From: Nemopilema nomurai
Lineage: Eukaryota > Cnidaria > Scyphozoa > Rhizostomeae > Rhizostomatidae
Reading direction: 5' to 3'
NCBI GenBank assembly: GCA_003864495.1
Contig: ML133495.1
Location: 1,289,441-1,353,440, forward strand
DNA: 64,000 nt
Shown: positions 40,901 to 54,100 of the stretch, one piece after another
Layout of the letters: each line of letters begins with the position of its first letter
Numbering within the stretch: the first letter of the stretch is position 1
Program-made: the position numbers and the translations under genes
Notes under the pieces: model-generated
Told to the model about the DNA's origin: nothing
Seen by the model: the letters and a program-made list of their open reading frames with translations, nothing else
Database searches by the model: none

Positions 40901-43323
40901 CATATCAACCAACTAAGCGTGGTTTTCTCGTTAGCTGACATTCCCGTTTTTGAATGAAGCAAATATACTTTGATATTCTTTTACTTCCAAAGTTGATACC
41001 GAGAAAGAATATTTGAGCCTAGCTGGATTCAAATGGGTTCCTGCTTCTCGAAAACATCTTTGGCTGTTCAGCAGGTGATGTATAACGAACATATCACGAA
41101 TTTTTCGGCGCTAACCTCAGCCAAATGTCATCAAGCAGTCGCTCTTTTCGTCATTTAAACATGGCCATTCCTCTGCCAAGGAATATTTTTCTATGTCACC
41201 TTCTAATGCGTTGAAACTTTTATGCAGTATTTATCCATGACAGACATTAATTTAGTTCCAGAATTAGAATCTAGTGGGTATTGTTTCATTTTGGAAATGT
41301 ACGAGTATAGATTTGAGATTGTGGCACTTATGTTTAATCAATTTTTTTTTCGGTTAAGCGGTGTCGGTCCAATGCAGATTCGTATGGCATTATGTTTGAC
41401 AGTCTTGTATCCAGCTTGCAATCACGATTCTCCTTATCATTATTGAGTAAATAAGTCCATGCTACGAAGTCTTTTAGGACATCATAAGAAATTAGGGGCA
41501 GTCATTATTTGCCTTTGTACTATGAAAATCTTACAAAGATGGTAAATTAACTGTCTGTGATTTAGGCATTTCTGCAAGTGACATATTCACAATCGCAATT
41601 GTAACGCGATTTCATTATTGCCTCCGGGCGGATAAAGCATTGAAAATGTTTAGATTTCACAACATTAGCGGTTTAGTCGGGTTAATCTGAAATGTTAGTG
41701 ACTCTTTTGCTATTGGCTGAAAATGATTTTCGACAATACTTTCAAGTTGAATGTCTTTAAAGAATTTCTAGAAAGAAGGCATGTTTCTGATTGTTCATCC
41801 AGAAGCCAACAAGTTATGAAAGAGTTGGGTTGAGATAATGGTGTTTATCGCAAAGACTTTGCTATGTCTTACAAATATGATTATTCAAATATTGTGCTTA
41901 TATGTAAGATATCCAAATTTTTCTATTGTCATAAATCACCAAATGCACGTGGAGAAGGATCCTTATACAATTCATGCCTATTGTGCCAAGAAATGCCCAT
42001 TGCATTATTAACTAGGAAAACGTGATTTTCAGTTGAATCTGAAGCAGACGCAAAACACTGGGCTCTGCAAATGTCATCTCTAGCTCCTTCTTGTTTGGTC
42101 TGAGTGTAATTAGGTGCCACGTTCTTCCAGCATCAAGTCCAGGACAACCACAATGACGTCAACAATGCAACGCGGCTGAACGAGGCTAAGCATGAAGATA
42201 AATCAATCTCAAATGAAACGAGGCAAGGTGATGACACAACTTTGCACAAAGAACAAATATTGGACTGCAGAAATGTAACGATTTCTTTCGCGGAGGATAA
42301 TGCACTAGTATTGTTCTCAACAAAATTGGCGCAAATGATCATACTTGCAGCACAGCTCGAGACTAGCAACAAGAAAGGCTGACTATTCGACATGTGACGA
42401 TGAAGAACAATTACGCTGGTGATTTTTCAGCATATCTTGAGTACTAACGCGCTCCTTGGAAAACATTATTCAGACCTAAGCCAACTGGAGTCCACGAAAT
42501 TATGGTTTTTATCAAAATGATCGATGCCACAGCAAGGCCAACTAGTCTGCGAGCACTGAAGTCCGTTGGAAGTCTGTTTTGTTTTCGAGGTTGACTTATT
42601 AATGAATTTGGAGTAAATAAGCAATTCAAACTATGCATATCTTCAGATAACTGCAGGAAGTGGTTTAAATTTAATATTTGCATCATTTCCGTTCTTATGG
42701 ACATAACATCATTACTCATATTAAAGAGTTACTTAGAAAGTTAAGGATTCGCTTATTGTATGGAGGTTAAACTTAAATTTGTAGCCTGACGTTGGGACAA
42801 AATTGGAAACTGTTTTAGAGTCTTAAACTATCGTAATTAATATATTGCTATGTGACATTGTTGATAATCGATACGAAGAAATTGCTGCCAATGCTTCATC
42901 AAGTCTTGTTTTGCTTAGTGCTGCCAGAAAGTTGAAACATTCCCTAACAAGGTTTAACGTCAATTACTTTAGCAGGAGCCCAATCAGAACATTTTGAAAG
43001 CATTTTTGTTGACGAATTTAAGAAAGTACTCCCAAACATGTCCAAAAAGAAGCCGTGGTAAGAAGATGTTTCTCAAAACAACTGCGTTTGGTGAGCCTCA
43101 AAGTGGCTAAAATTTGACATTGCGTCAGGTCAAATTTTAAGTCAAAGAAATCCCTGCCAGGATAATTTCATTTGAATTATTTTAGATCAATGACCTCCGT
43201 TCAAGGAATATATTATAGTAGTGAACACATTTGAGGTTGTACACAGTCCACCAAAGCAGTCTTGTGAAAAAACATGAGACTGCTTTGATTCGGGAAAAGA
43301 CGCGTTGGCTTTTACAGCAAATA
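37959..43323. other. Intergenic with unresolved coding hints
   Basis: No gene can be assembled with confidence. A 41-codon open frame with a good start context (aataATGGCGG at 39468) begins MAAEREQLISSGTDTD and may be a first exon or a short gene. Between 41929 and 42719 there are open frames on both strands, of which I cannot choose one. A minus-strand frame at 39669-39920 starts with a signal-peptide-like stretch but has no family match that I recognise. Confidence 0.35.
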
Positions 43324-43437
43324 ATTGGCCCCATGCTAATAATGGCCTCTTGCTAATAATGGCCTCTTGCTAATAGAGGCCTCTTGCTAAAAATGGCCTC
43401 TTGCTAATAAAGGCCTCATGTTATTAATGGCCTCTTG
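43324..43437. repeat. 17-bp minisatellite (gctaataatggcctctt)
   Basis: Five to six imperfect tandem copies plus a degraded first copy. It is not in an identified gene. Confidence 0.9.
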
Positions 43438-43787
43438 GCGTGATTCTTTGACTGGTATTTGGATAATGTTTAGCAACAAACGGATAGGCTTGCTGAACTC
43501 TGGGCATTTCTACTTGAACATCTATGACTTCAAAATCATCTCTGCTTAATGTTACTGACGTTTTGATTCAGTATCACCCTGTTTGAAACTGATACTATTT
43601 TTGATTCATGGCTGTCGTTTTACTGCAATTGGCCTTCTTTTTTCTTCTTGCGGGCTGACATTTCTGACGGTCCCGTGTAATCTGACAATTTTGATACTTC
43701 TTTAGAAGTCACATTTCTGTTACTTCCTACATCAAATCACAATAAACAAGATACTCTTGGATGTAGGCACCCAATAAACCTTTGCTG

Positions 43788-44077
43788 CAGTGGTGGCTCC
43801 AGCCCATTCAAAGTGGGGGACAAGAGGTGGGTCAGAGACGTAGCTCCTAAAAATTCTTTGGCCACGCTATTTTTTACCACGAAAAGCATATTTGCGCAGA
43901 CCCTGTTTACAAATTGATAGGTTGAAAAAGTCACTTGTCAACAAGGTCTGCACGCAGGCTACACAACGTAGTTTAATACTACTGGTGTGGGGGGATTTGC
44001 AAAAATCTCAAGGACACTTTCTGAAAAGGTGTGGGGGACTAGTTTCCCCCACCCCTCCCCGCGTGGCTCCGCCTCTG
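43788..44077. mobile_element. Non-autonomous hAT element with 8-bp target duplication
   Basis: The ends CAGTGGTGGCTCCAG and (inverted) CAGAGGCGGAGCCACG are imperfect terminal inverted repeats of hAT style. Flanking octamers ctttgctg (43780-43787) and ctttgctt (44078-44085) match at 7 of 8 positions, as expected for a hAT target-site duplication. The 290-bp interior has no transposase. Confidence 0.75.
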
Positions 44078-44085
44078 CTTTGCTT

Positions 44086-45131
44086 CACTAGGGTCAATAA
44101 CTACACAGCCTTGTGTTGACTTTCCAAGTTCCAGGGCTTCGTTCACTTTCGCCCCTTGTGAACTGGTTAGAAGTAATGGGCCGTACTCTGCCCTAACAAC
44201 GGAGGACTCTATAACATTACCTGTTTGCATTACTTCTTTCGAAATGGTTTTTTTGCTGAAAGCTCCTTTTCCATGATGCCAAGCTAAGGCTTGCTTTATA
44301 GACTTGTTTCCAGACACTTGCAAGCTTCATAAGTAATCGATATTGTAAACTTTATTGACCCTACTTCATTTTTAAAAGGTTGCAAGTCGGCTGACTCTTC
44401 TCCTTTGATTTCCATAAACAACTATATTTTTTACACCCAAGGTCTATTTCCAAAGATAACATTTTGTTTGGCCTATCAGAAAAAACTGGGGGTCTTGTTT
44501 GGTTTTCAGTAATGACAACAGTGTCGCGAATATAAAGATATTTTCCCCCTGTAATGACAACTTACTTATCAGTATCCAGTGGAGGTCTACACTATCTGAC
44601 GGCCAACCACTTCATCTAATAGTGAAGACAGCATTGTGGCATAAAACGTTAGGGGTTGGCCTTAGTAGTATTTCTCTTGGGTTCCCTTCCTAAATATCAA
44701 GCCCCGTTGCTAGACTGTGGCAGCGTTGAAGGGAAACAAAACTCCACAAATCCAATGTAGTTGTTATTTTCCAACACCAGTGAGGCGAAGACATGTGATA
44801 GAAGCATGGGTCGAGGCAGCGCCCTTTCCTCCTGCGTAACCTCTTGTCTGCCAAGCAGCTTGAGCATGAATGTGAAAGGACATCGGAACCTGGCTCTCTA
44901 TTTGCTGCAGTAATAATTTAGTGCAAGCCAAAAGCTTGCCAGAGTTTTTGGTCGAAGACAGAATGTGCTATAGATATTGCACAAGTTCAAACAGTGTCGT
45001 TTTGTTTTAAATCTGGACGATTTATGATTGCATCAAAGCAGGGCCTAGCCCCTTGATGGTATGTTATCATAAGCAGGGTTGGTCAACTTCCGAGTTTACC
45101 AGTTGAAATTTGTACAAGTCGATAGTTAAAC
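44086..45131. other. Upstream region of the LRRFIP gene
   Basis: A minus-strand open frame from 44323 runs into the hAT element and would continue beyond it if the insert were removed; its identity is unknown. The last few hundred bases before 45132 should hold the main LRRFIP promoter. The start context aaacATGG is good. Confidence 0.4.
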
Positions 45132-48100
45132 ATGGCGTCCCCATCATCTCAAGGAAGAAGGAGAACTCCAGGGAAATCGACAACCGAAGACCAAGCTCTA
45201 AATGTAATTGCGAGTGAGGTAAGAAGCTTTTTAATCTTCAAACACTAGGCCTGGCTGACTCAACCGCGACCGGCAGTATTTGAATTATCAAAGTATCCGA
45301 TCCATTTCTTGTGTTGCTAATTGCGATAATCGACTCTAAAAGACTTGTCAACAAATAACACATGAAGCTCATCTTTCCATGCTTCATATATCGCCTCCGG
45401 GTGCTGACTTCCTTCTCTCTTTGCATCACAATCCTCCTTTTAGAATCTAGAAATGAACAATTGGTTGCTACAAATAAATGGAATTCCAGAATTGACACAT
45501 CGGCTCTGGTTAAGGTTTTGATACACCGATGATAAAACTGTCTTGTAATAATTATCTCACAAATAAATAGAAAAATCCTGGTTGATGTTCCTGTGTATTG
45601 ATATTTGGTTGATGGAGAGATTCTTCAGTTGAATGATGAATGATTGTTTGTGTGCTAATGTCTTCCACCGTTACAATAACTGCCTAACATTACAATTACA
45701 ATAACTAACCATCAGAAAGGCCTGTTCCACTGCTAGACATTTTGTGGATTTGAGTTAATGTTTCTGGGTTGTTGTGCCATGCTGTTTGTTTTGCCATGCC
45801 CTAATCAAATATTGCCCTTAGTATGCTTCTATAAAGCATCAGTTGCCTACATCCATTATGAAAGACAGTTTGAATAAATGGTTTGTGTATATATCATGTG
45901 TTTCAAAACAACAAATTTGCTAAAACATTTCAGATACCCTCTTTTACTGCCTTCATGATGTCACTGTACATTATGATTAAGTTAAATTAATCTGGCATAA
46001 ATAAGAGCTGCCTAATTTGGATTCCTTTTTATTCTGGAAGTTTGTCAGTCCCCTATTGGCATCTATTAGTCTTTCAGAATTCTATTAGGATTAGATGAAT
46101 TTTATTGATTGATTGTTCATGTATTCAATTCCCTCTTCAAAGTAACAGCTTGTTAATCAGGTTTGAAAATATATTCATTTGTGTTTATAAGGCAACAAGA
46201 AGTTTAAATTTCAGCTATATATATTCCATATCCATCAATATTCTCATCAACCTATTTGACCATTTCATTCTTTTCTTATTAATGATGTCATTTGACAATA
46301 AATTTGATTGAATATTAATTGCTTTTTATGGTTTTAAGAAAACAAGTTTTACATTTATTTGTTCATCTAAGTTGAACTGTCCATGGCTGGATCCCATCTA
46401 AGGATCAATCTAATGAAAAAAATCTTGTTTTATGTAGTCTAAAAACCCAGGTTTGACTGCATATCTATCCAATGTTTACATAACAGACCACCTTGCTTTT
46501 TTACTCCTTCTTTTTTCGAGTCATTGGCTCAAAGCATCTTACTAGTTCTTATTTAGTCATGATGGAGCAATATAGATGGAAAATTTCCTGATAGTGAAGC
46601 TAACAAAGTTTCTACCTTGCCTGCTTTGTATGCTCAAAACTTGAATTGAAGTTTGCAGTTTATTGCAAACATCAAAAATGGACTTTGTAGCATAACAAAA
46701 AACTGCAATATTTTGTATATATAACCAAATAACCATAAAATAGGCAAAAGCTGACAGAATCAGTACTTTTAGTATGCAAAAATGTATATATATATATATA
46801 TATGTTGTTTCTACCCATTTACAAGAAACAGAAAATCTATTTTCACAATAGCTAGAAGTAGCAGAATCAGTTTTTGCACACTAAAAGTGCTTTTTCTAAT
46901 TGTGTGCAAACTTCAGAAATTAAAAAAAAGCTGACAGAATCAGTACTTTTAGTGTGCAAAAATTGATTCCACTATTTCTAGCTATTGTGAAGATTTGTAC
47001 CGCAAAGCACTTGTTCAGAATATATTTTATGTAATACATTGGCATGTTTTAGAATTTGAACATAGGTTTATGCATTGAGCTCAGTTGATTCAACATACTT
47101 TTATGTTTTTTTGACACAATCTCAATGTGTTCCGGAAAAATTTAAATATATGTGTGTGTTTCATAATCTGTTCTGTGTTTTGTAATAAATATTGTTTGTA
47201 AAGTTCCCTCTCAGTCTTGTGAGATAATTAAAATTGTTGCTTGAATACTTTTGTTTGTTTCTGTGATGGCTTTAGATAAAAAATGTCTAGTTTGTCTTGT
47301 CAATTCAACTTTCAAATAATGCTTATTAAACTGGTTGCGCTTCACAGAATTTATATAGGAAATAAAATTTTTTGATGGATCAAAAGACAATGTTTCTGAA
47401 ATACCTTTGTCTTTGCTTCATTTGATGACTATTGGTAAAAGGGGGCTGTGGTTATGCACTATTAAGCAAATATAGTAAACAATTCTACATGAATATAGCT
47501 CAATTCTTGTTGTGAAGCATCTTGAATTCAAATGTCACTAGTATGTCTACTCATATACTGCTGTCAGTTCATGAGAAATGTTGTTACAATAAAAAGCATC
47601 ACTGATTTGTTGCCTACCTTGATGTAGGAAGAAAAGTTTGGTCTTGTTTGAGTGCTAGGGGGCCTTTTCGTGTTTCCTAAATAGAAACCGGAAGTTAGAA
47701 TCTAGTGCATTACTCACTTGCAAATGATTGCACCCCAACTGCACCATTTCCAAAATCAAAGTATATATATTCTTAATCAAAGTATATATATTCTCTTTGA
47801 TCAATTTTGAGATATATGCAGTTTTATTAAGAATATACAATAGAGCTTTGTATACATTTATTCAAGGTGTTCTAAACAAACAACTTTGTTGCCTTGAAGT
47901 GAATGCAGCTCATTTTTATCTATTCCTTTGGCCCATCAGATCTTTGTCATTGAGTTAATTTTCAAAGTTTTGGTTGAAAGTCAAGACTAGGGATGCAACT
48001 CCTTTTTTATCCTATGCCCAAAGCATTTTTCAAAAATATTTCATACCCTCTGCTTTCTAGATTTGTTTGTAAATCATTATGTGTTTTTTGGTGTCTTGTG

Positions 48101-51100
48101 ACTCTATTTAAAGAGCTATAGATTGAGTACCCAATTCATATGATTGATGTGGGTTGCAAAGTTGGCTTGTTTCATTTTCATAACAAAATTCAATTGTAAC
48201 AATGGATCAGAGTACTTTCCCATAGATATGTTAACCATCAAAGTAATGCTTCCATTAGTTAAACAAAGTTTCAAGGTCAGGTTGTTTCCTTATTTTGAAT
48301 TTTGTTTATATTTTGTAATTTTAATACAACAACCCTAGGTAGATGTCATGTTTCTAATGGTCCCCTTCTTGCTTTTTCATGAAATTCGAAACTACATGTA
48401 ATTACTCTTAAAGTAATCATAAGTTCTTACATTGCTCATTTTTAATGAAGAGATTTATCAATTTTGCTTGGAAGTAATTAGTGCATATTTGTATGAAATT
48501 CAATATTAATAGCTTGAATTTGCAAACTTCAGGCAGAAGCAAGGCTTGCAGCAAAGAGAGCAGCAAGAGCGGAAGCACGCATAATAAGGATGAAAGAGCT
48601 TGAAAGAATGCAGCAGGAGGTCAGTTGTCAATCATTTCAAATATATATATAATATATAATTTATTATATCTGCAATTTATCTAATATATGTTTGAAAGCC
48701 CATGTGTTTTGTAGACAGGCGTAGCTACATTGACAGTTCATTAGTAGAATTTAGCTATGCAAGCCAATTTGTCAGTAGAAATATTCACATGTGTCTGCAA
48801 TGTAGTGGGTTGAATCAGCATATTTATCAACCTTTGTTGTTGCAAATCCAGATTAAATCACTTCCTCTAGCCAACTTTATTGAACCCAGAATAATTTGTT
48901 GATGTAAGACTTCCATTTAAAGTCCAATGTAAATAGAGTTCATTACTTTGATTACCTCCTTATCACTTTTTGTTGACATTTTCTGTTTTTATGTCGTTTC
49001 AACTGCTGTTCCTTTTTGAATGATAGTCCGTAGCAAGCTCATGATTAGAAGTTGCAAAACATTTCGTCAAGCAAAGTATTTTCAAAGCTTTGAAAATCGG
49101 GAAGAAGATTCTGTTGTCTTGTCAAAACAAAGAGCAAAAGAATTTTCTTATACACGCTAGGCCACCCATAATCATAATTTGATAAACACAGTACTGAATA
49201 ACCCAATAATCTTAAGCGCATAACTACTTCAAAATGATTTAATTTTTAACCCTATGTCCCTCAGGCACTGGCTAATGACCCATTTGGACATTTCTTAGGC
49301 ATTCTGAATAGAAGTTTTTCCATTATTAAATCCTCAAGATTTCATTGGCTAAGTTGAAACTTGTTTGTTAGCTCATAATCAATTAAAAGTTAAGTAGTAG
49401 CCTCAGATTAAAAAAAATTTAGATCACTATCAAAATTTCAACCCCTAGCTGACAAATTGCTGTTTGTTGCAAAACGCAAAAGTAGATTCCTTTCTATCTT
49501 CCAAACCAAAAGAAATATGTTGCAAACTGTAAAAGCGTTGTCACAATTAAAGGAGCATTATGTTTTTAATCTAACAGCCCAACTAGTTCACCTGCTTTGT
49601 GTTGCAGGTGGCTTCTAATATCCATTGTTCAAATGACTTTAATTGGATGTTTCCTTCACTAATTTGTGTATGCTTTTAAGATTAACAGCTCTTTACTTTT
49701 CCCTAATGAACGCTGTGATTTTAGAAAGCCTTCTGTGCAAATAGATCTTTGAAGAAAGCTAGTTTTTATGACGAAATATTTGTCGTGGAAAGAAATAAAA
49801 TCCATATTACGCCTTTGCTCATTGACACCAAAGCCAGATCTTTTTGTGAGTGTTTTTCGGCTTTGCACTAAGGGAAATGCTTGAAAATGAAATTATGTCA
49901 GGGTCAGCTAAAAATTTTCTTTTAAACGGTTTTGGCTGTGTCATGCAATTTCGTTTTTGTGCGAGTTTTCGCCCTTCCCCTCGCAAAATTCTTACTAACA
50001 GAATACCTTCATCGTACGCTCACCTTTGGCTTTCAAAATAGAGCTTTGCAAGGTAGCGTTGCTTTTACAGGCCTGATAAACATTGACACCTGCATGGCTC
50101 TCTGTCATCAGCTGACGAAACATCTGAAAGATAGAGCCGCAAAATAGTATTAATAGTAAATAGTATTGCATGATAGTTATTTAATATAGTGTAGTAAATA
50201 GTACTGTCCTTTGAAATAGTATTTGCTAGAAAAATTTCAGCAGTAAGAAGCAGATTTGCCAAAACTGTATAAGTCATTCAGTTAGAAGCCAAGCTCATTC
50301 GGGTAACTACAACCAAGTTCCAAGATTGCGTGCAAATATTTTGTACTCAACACCGTCCATGACGATTTACGTTGTACAAACGAATATTGCAGGTGCTTGG
50401 ATTCGCATGGAACAAATTGATTACGTCTTAATTTCTCGCAGACCAAGTTGATCACAAACATTTCCCCACCAAGAATTTCAGTAGCCCTGTTTTTGTAGCT
50501 AAACACCAGGCCGCTAACACCAATTTCTACTGTGGTTTTATAATTTGTATTTTGCCTTTTGTAGTTTCATAATGTATTTTTAGCTATCTAAAAGTTTCCC
50601 ACCGAATTTGCAGGCTTGACGACAATACCCGTTTTTTTATTCATTATTATTATTTTGTATTCGCTATTGAGTTCCTTGAATGAGACTCCGAAATCAGATT
50701 TCATGTGAAAGGTCCCGTTGACAGTCGACTTTGCGAGCCACTAGGCCTGCACAACGTTTTGCTGTAGTTGAGCGGCTCTGGAGCTTGATTTTCAGTTGTG
50801 CGGGAGATGGCTGTCTGTGGATAGCGCATTGCGAAATAGACGGCGGCGAGGACAGTGCGCTGATAGTGATCCCGCCTTTTACGCTACCAATAATTACTCT
50901 GACTCACGGTTGAAAAAGCCAAGCAAAGTGGTTTGACCTGGGCTGAAGCCTGATTTATTGTTGAACCAGAAGATACTAGCTATTGATAAACGAGCAGTCT
51001 CGAGTTTCTTCCCCGAAACAAAGTTACATGTAGGCCGCAAGAACAGTCGAATCTCAGCTACTTGCTCGGATGTTACAGCAATTCGTTGTGTAGGCCATAC

Positions 51101-54100
51101 AGCGTTGTTGATTTGTTTGCAAAATGGATGCACTGATTGATTATAACTGCAATGTTTATGGTTACGATGCGCAGGCTGACGAAAAAATGGACAGGGAATA
51201 TCAACGGAGCTTAATCACAGAGGATCCTATAAAGCAACGGGTAGGTTTCTGATGACTAATTCGATGGTTTACGATCTTTCTTTGGTCATTTTGTGAATAC
51301 TATATTCGTCACTGGGTGTTTCTATGTTGTCTCCTCGTAACTGGCTGTATCAAACTGATTTCAGCGGATCAAAGTCGCACCTTTCAACTCCGTCTACCGC
51401 GCGTAATCGTCAAAATTAGATTTTGGTTTTTGTTGTTTGCCAAGTTATAAAACTCCTACAGCATGATTTCCACCGCTTTGCGGAAGGTTACAAATATACG
51501 TGCCCTCTTACATGCAGGGAACTTTTGAGTTCTTTACACCCAGCTCCCCACCTTCAACGGTATAAGTATCTTTTTCTTGTAGCCCAAAATCCTATACTTT
51601 GAAAAGTAATAAACTGTTTTCTAAATACGGCCAATGATAATTTAGGTCTTTGTCGACTTTAGATTCCTCATTCTTTGGGAAGGCCGTTCTTAAGGGGACT
51701 TAAGATGTGTAAAAAGCTTTTTTATTATCCTTATACGTTACGTGGACACATTCTTCATTATGACGGAGGCACCTTGACGTCATCTAACTGATGTTCCCTT
51801 GTTGCCATGTATCTTCCCCGTTTTTTTTCTTTTTCTGTTTTTGATATTTGCAATTGATTTGCAAACAAATATTCTGTTTCTCGAAACTATCGTTGGATTT
51901 TTTGCTGTAATTTTTTGCAAAATGCAATGAGCACTTCATTTGACGTCATTATCGTAATGCGGTGACTTCTCATTTCGTAGGCTTCACGAGCTACCGAGAA
52001 GGTGAGTGGCTGACTATGCTATTGATAATTGCCAGTATTTCCTTTCTGCTTGTACTCAAATCACTGACAAAGTGCCCTAGTAATCTCAAATAGTATTTAA
52101 TGCTTGTCTCTTGCTCTTCTCTGCAACTTCAAGATGCTATTAGCATTACCTTGCTAAGTACCTTGAAGCTGTCTCTAGTGCCTTCCCTTTTGCTTCCCTG
52201 TGATAGTTTGAACACATTTTTCTTTCAGCTACAGTCAAGAGCTGCCCCGTTAAACGACACCGAAATGAACGGACCGGCTTCGCAAGACACGCAGATCCGC
52301 AGTTTGCAGGTATGACAACCACCTTTTTGCCGGCGTTAAACAAAGTTCTGTTTTGTCATAGGAAGTCTAGAAGTAGGCTTTAAGGAATGAATTTTGATGA
52401 ATTGCGATTTAGAGCAATCAATTTTGTTTTATGTTTTTAAACTTCTATGTCAAAGCCTTTTGGTACTTTAGGATCTTTTTTATAAATAGGTCTCTGCCTA
52501 CCCTATATTTATTGGAAAAACCACAGATTTTTATAAGAGATTTTATGTCATATTGAAAAATTTCTTTTTCATTGAAGGATAACCTTCGAGAAGTGAATGA
52601 GAAATACAAGAAGGCAATGGTATCTAATGCCCAGCTTGACAATGAAAAGCAAGCTCTCGCGTACCAAGTCGACTGCTTGAAGGACAGGTAAGACTGATCC
52701 TCTTTTCACAACATCAATACGTTAAATACTCGGTGCTTCAAAAGCATATCTGTTTAGAAATAGTGGTAGGTATGGCCACGTTTCTCTCCGAGGAGGTCTA
52801 TTTGCTAACCGGACTTTGAAAACATCCATTTGTTCAATATCTAAAGTAACTAATCTGGAAAACAGCCATCGCTGTGAGTATCCAGTCACGTGAAACGCAC
52901 TTTACATAGTTCATTGATTAGCTGAACCCCAACTACAATCATATCAGAAGCTCGTAAAAAGGATTTCTTAAGTTGTGTGGAGAAAGATGAGCAAGATAAA
53001 GTATTTTCTTATTCAAATCGTTTGATAATCACCCTTTGTATTCAGTCATTCGTCTTTCTTTAAATTTCAATATTATAAGAATTCGTCATGTTCAAATATG
53101 AATAGTATTCTAGTGGGAAAAAAGCACAATGACATTTATGGTAGGGGCCCCATCACTAAATCCTTTTTTGTTATGTTTGATAATGATCAAATAACGATCA
53201 TGTCATGTCAAATCAAGTAACGCTTGATCTTCTTTCTTGGTCATCGTGGTCACTATTTTGCTTTGTCGGCATTTCTAACTTGTTGCTACTATCACTTTAA
53301 CCCCCTTAATTAGTAGGGCGTTTTGTCACCCAATCTCAAAATATTTTTGTTGCTCCTTATTCCTTGTATTTCAGGCCATGCATTTCTAAATTAACAATTG
53401 TTTTGCGATACAGAATTTGAAAATGGCTTTGAAAAAAGCAAACATTTTACGTATACTAAAAGCTTTTGCGTCTGTCACTCCTCAGAGCATAAAACGTCAG
53501 AATAAGGTTCCGAAAAAACACGATGGAAAATATATACCCAGTTGTGGATCGAAATAAGCCAATCAGAAAGACGCAAGCACAAGACCGGTATAGTTGACCA
53601 ATCAGTGTTGCGAGCCTAAGGAAAAATTACCAATGGAATCCAAGAGAGAAAACGAACTCCTTCTGTCAACACAATGGCGGCTTTTTCGTTTTTATGTAGA
53701 TCAACTCCAAGAATGCTAGATGGAAGGACGAACGGGCTCTGCCAATTATCCGAAACGTGTCGTCATTATAGAGTTTTGCACAATCTTGGTTGTCTAAAAG
53801 ATGTTGACTGATGGCAGAATCACTTGTTTTAACAGTGTTTCTAGACTTACCAGAACGAGAAGGCGGTTCTCTTTGAGGGGTAATTTTGTTTCTTATGTTG
53901 GAAGGAACATGCTGTTTTATCCTATCCCCAAATCTTTGGGTTGTGCGTCCTACGTAGCCAGAGTCACACTGGCACGTAAATTCATAAATGACGGAACTTT
54001 TTTGGTTGGTAGGAACGCAATCCTTTTTAATGGATGGAAGGGCTTTCCTAGTCTGTAAACAATCCGAGGATTGACAGCAAAGAAACATCTGGTTATGGCT

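Larger units (their letters stand above)
45219..48532 (+). other. LRRFIP intron 1
   Basis: A 3.3-kb intron in phase 0. It is AT-rich, with a hairpin repeat at 46842-46991, a TA run, and a duplicated atcaaagtatatatattct at about 47755-47795. No coding exon is seen. Confidence 0.6.
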
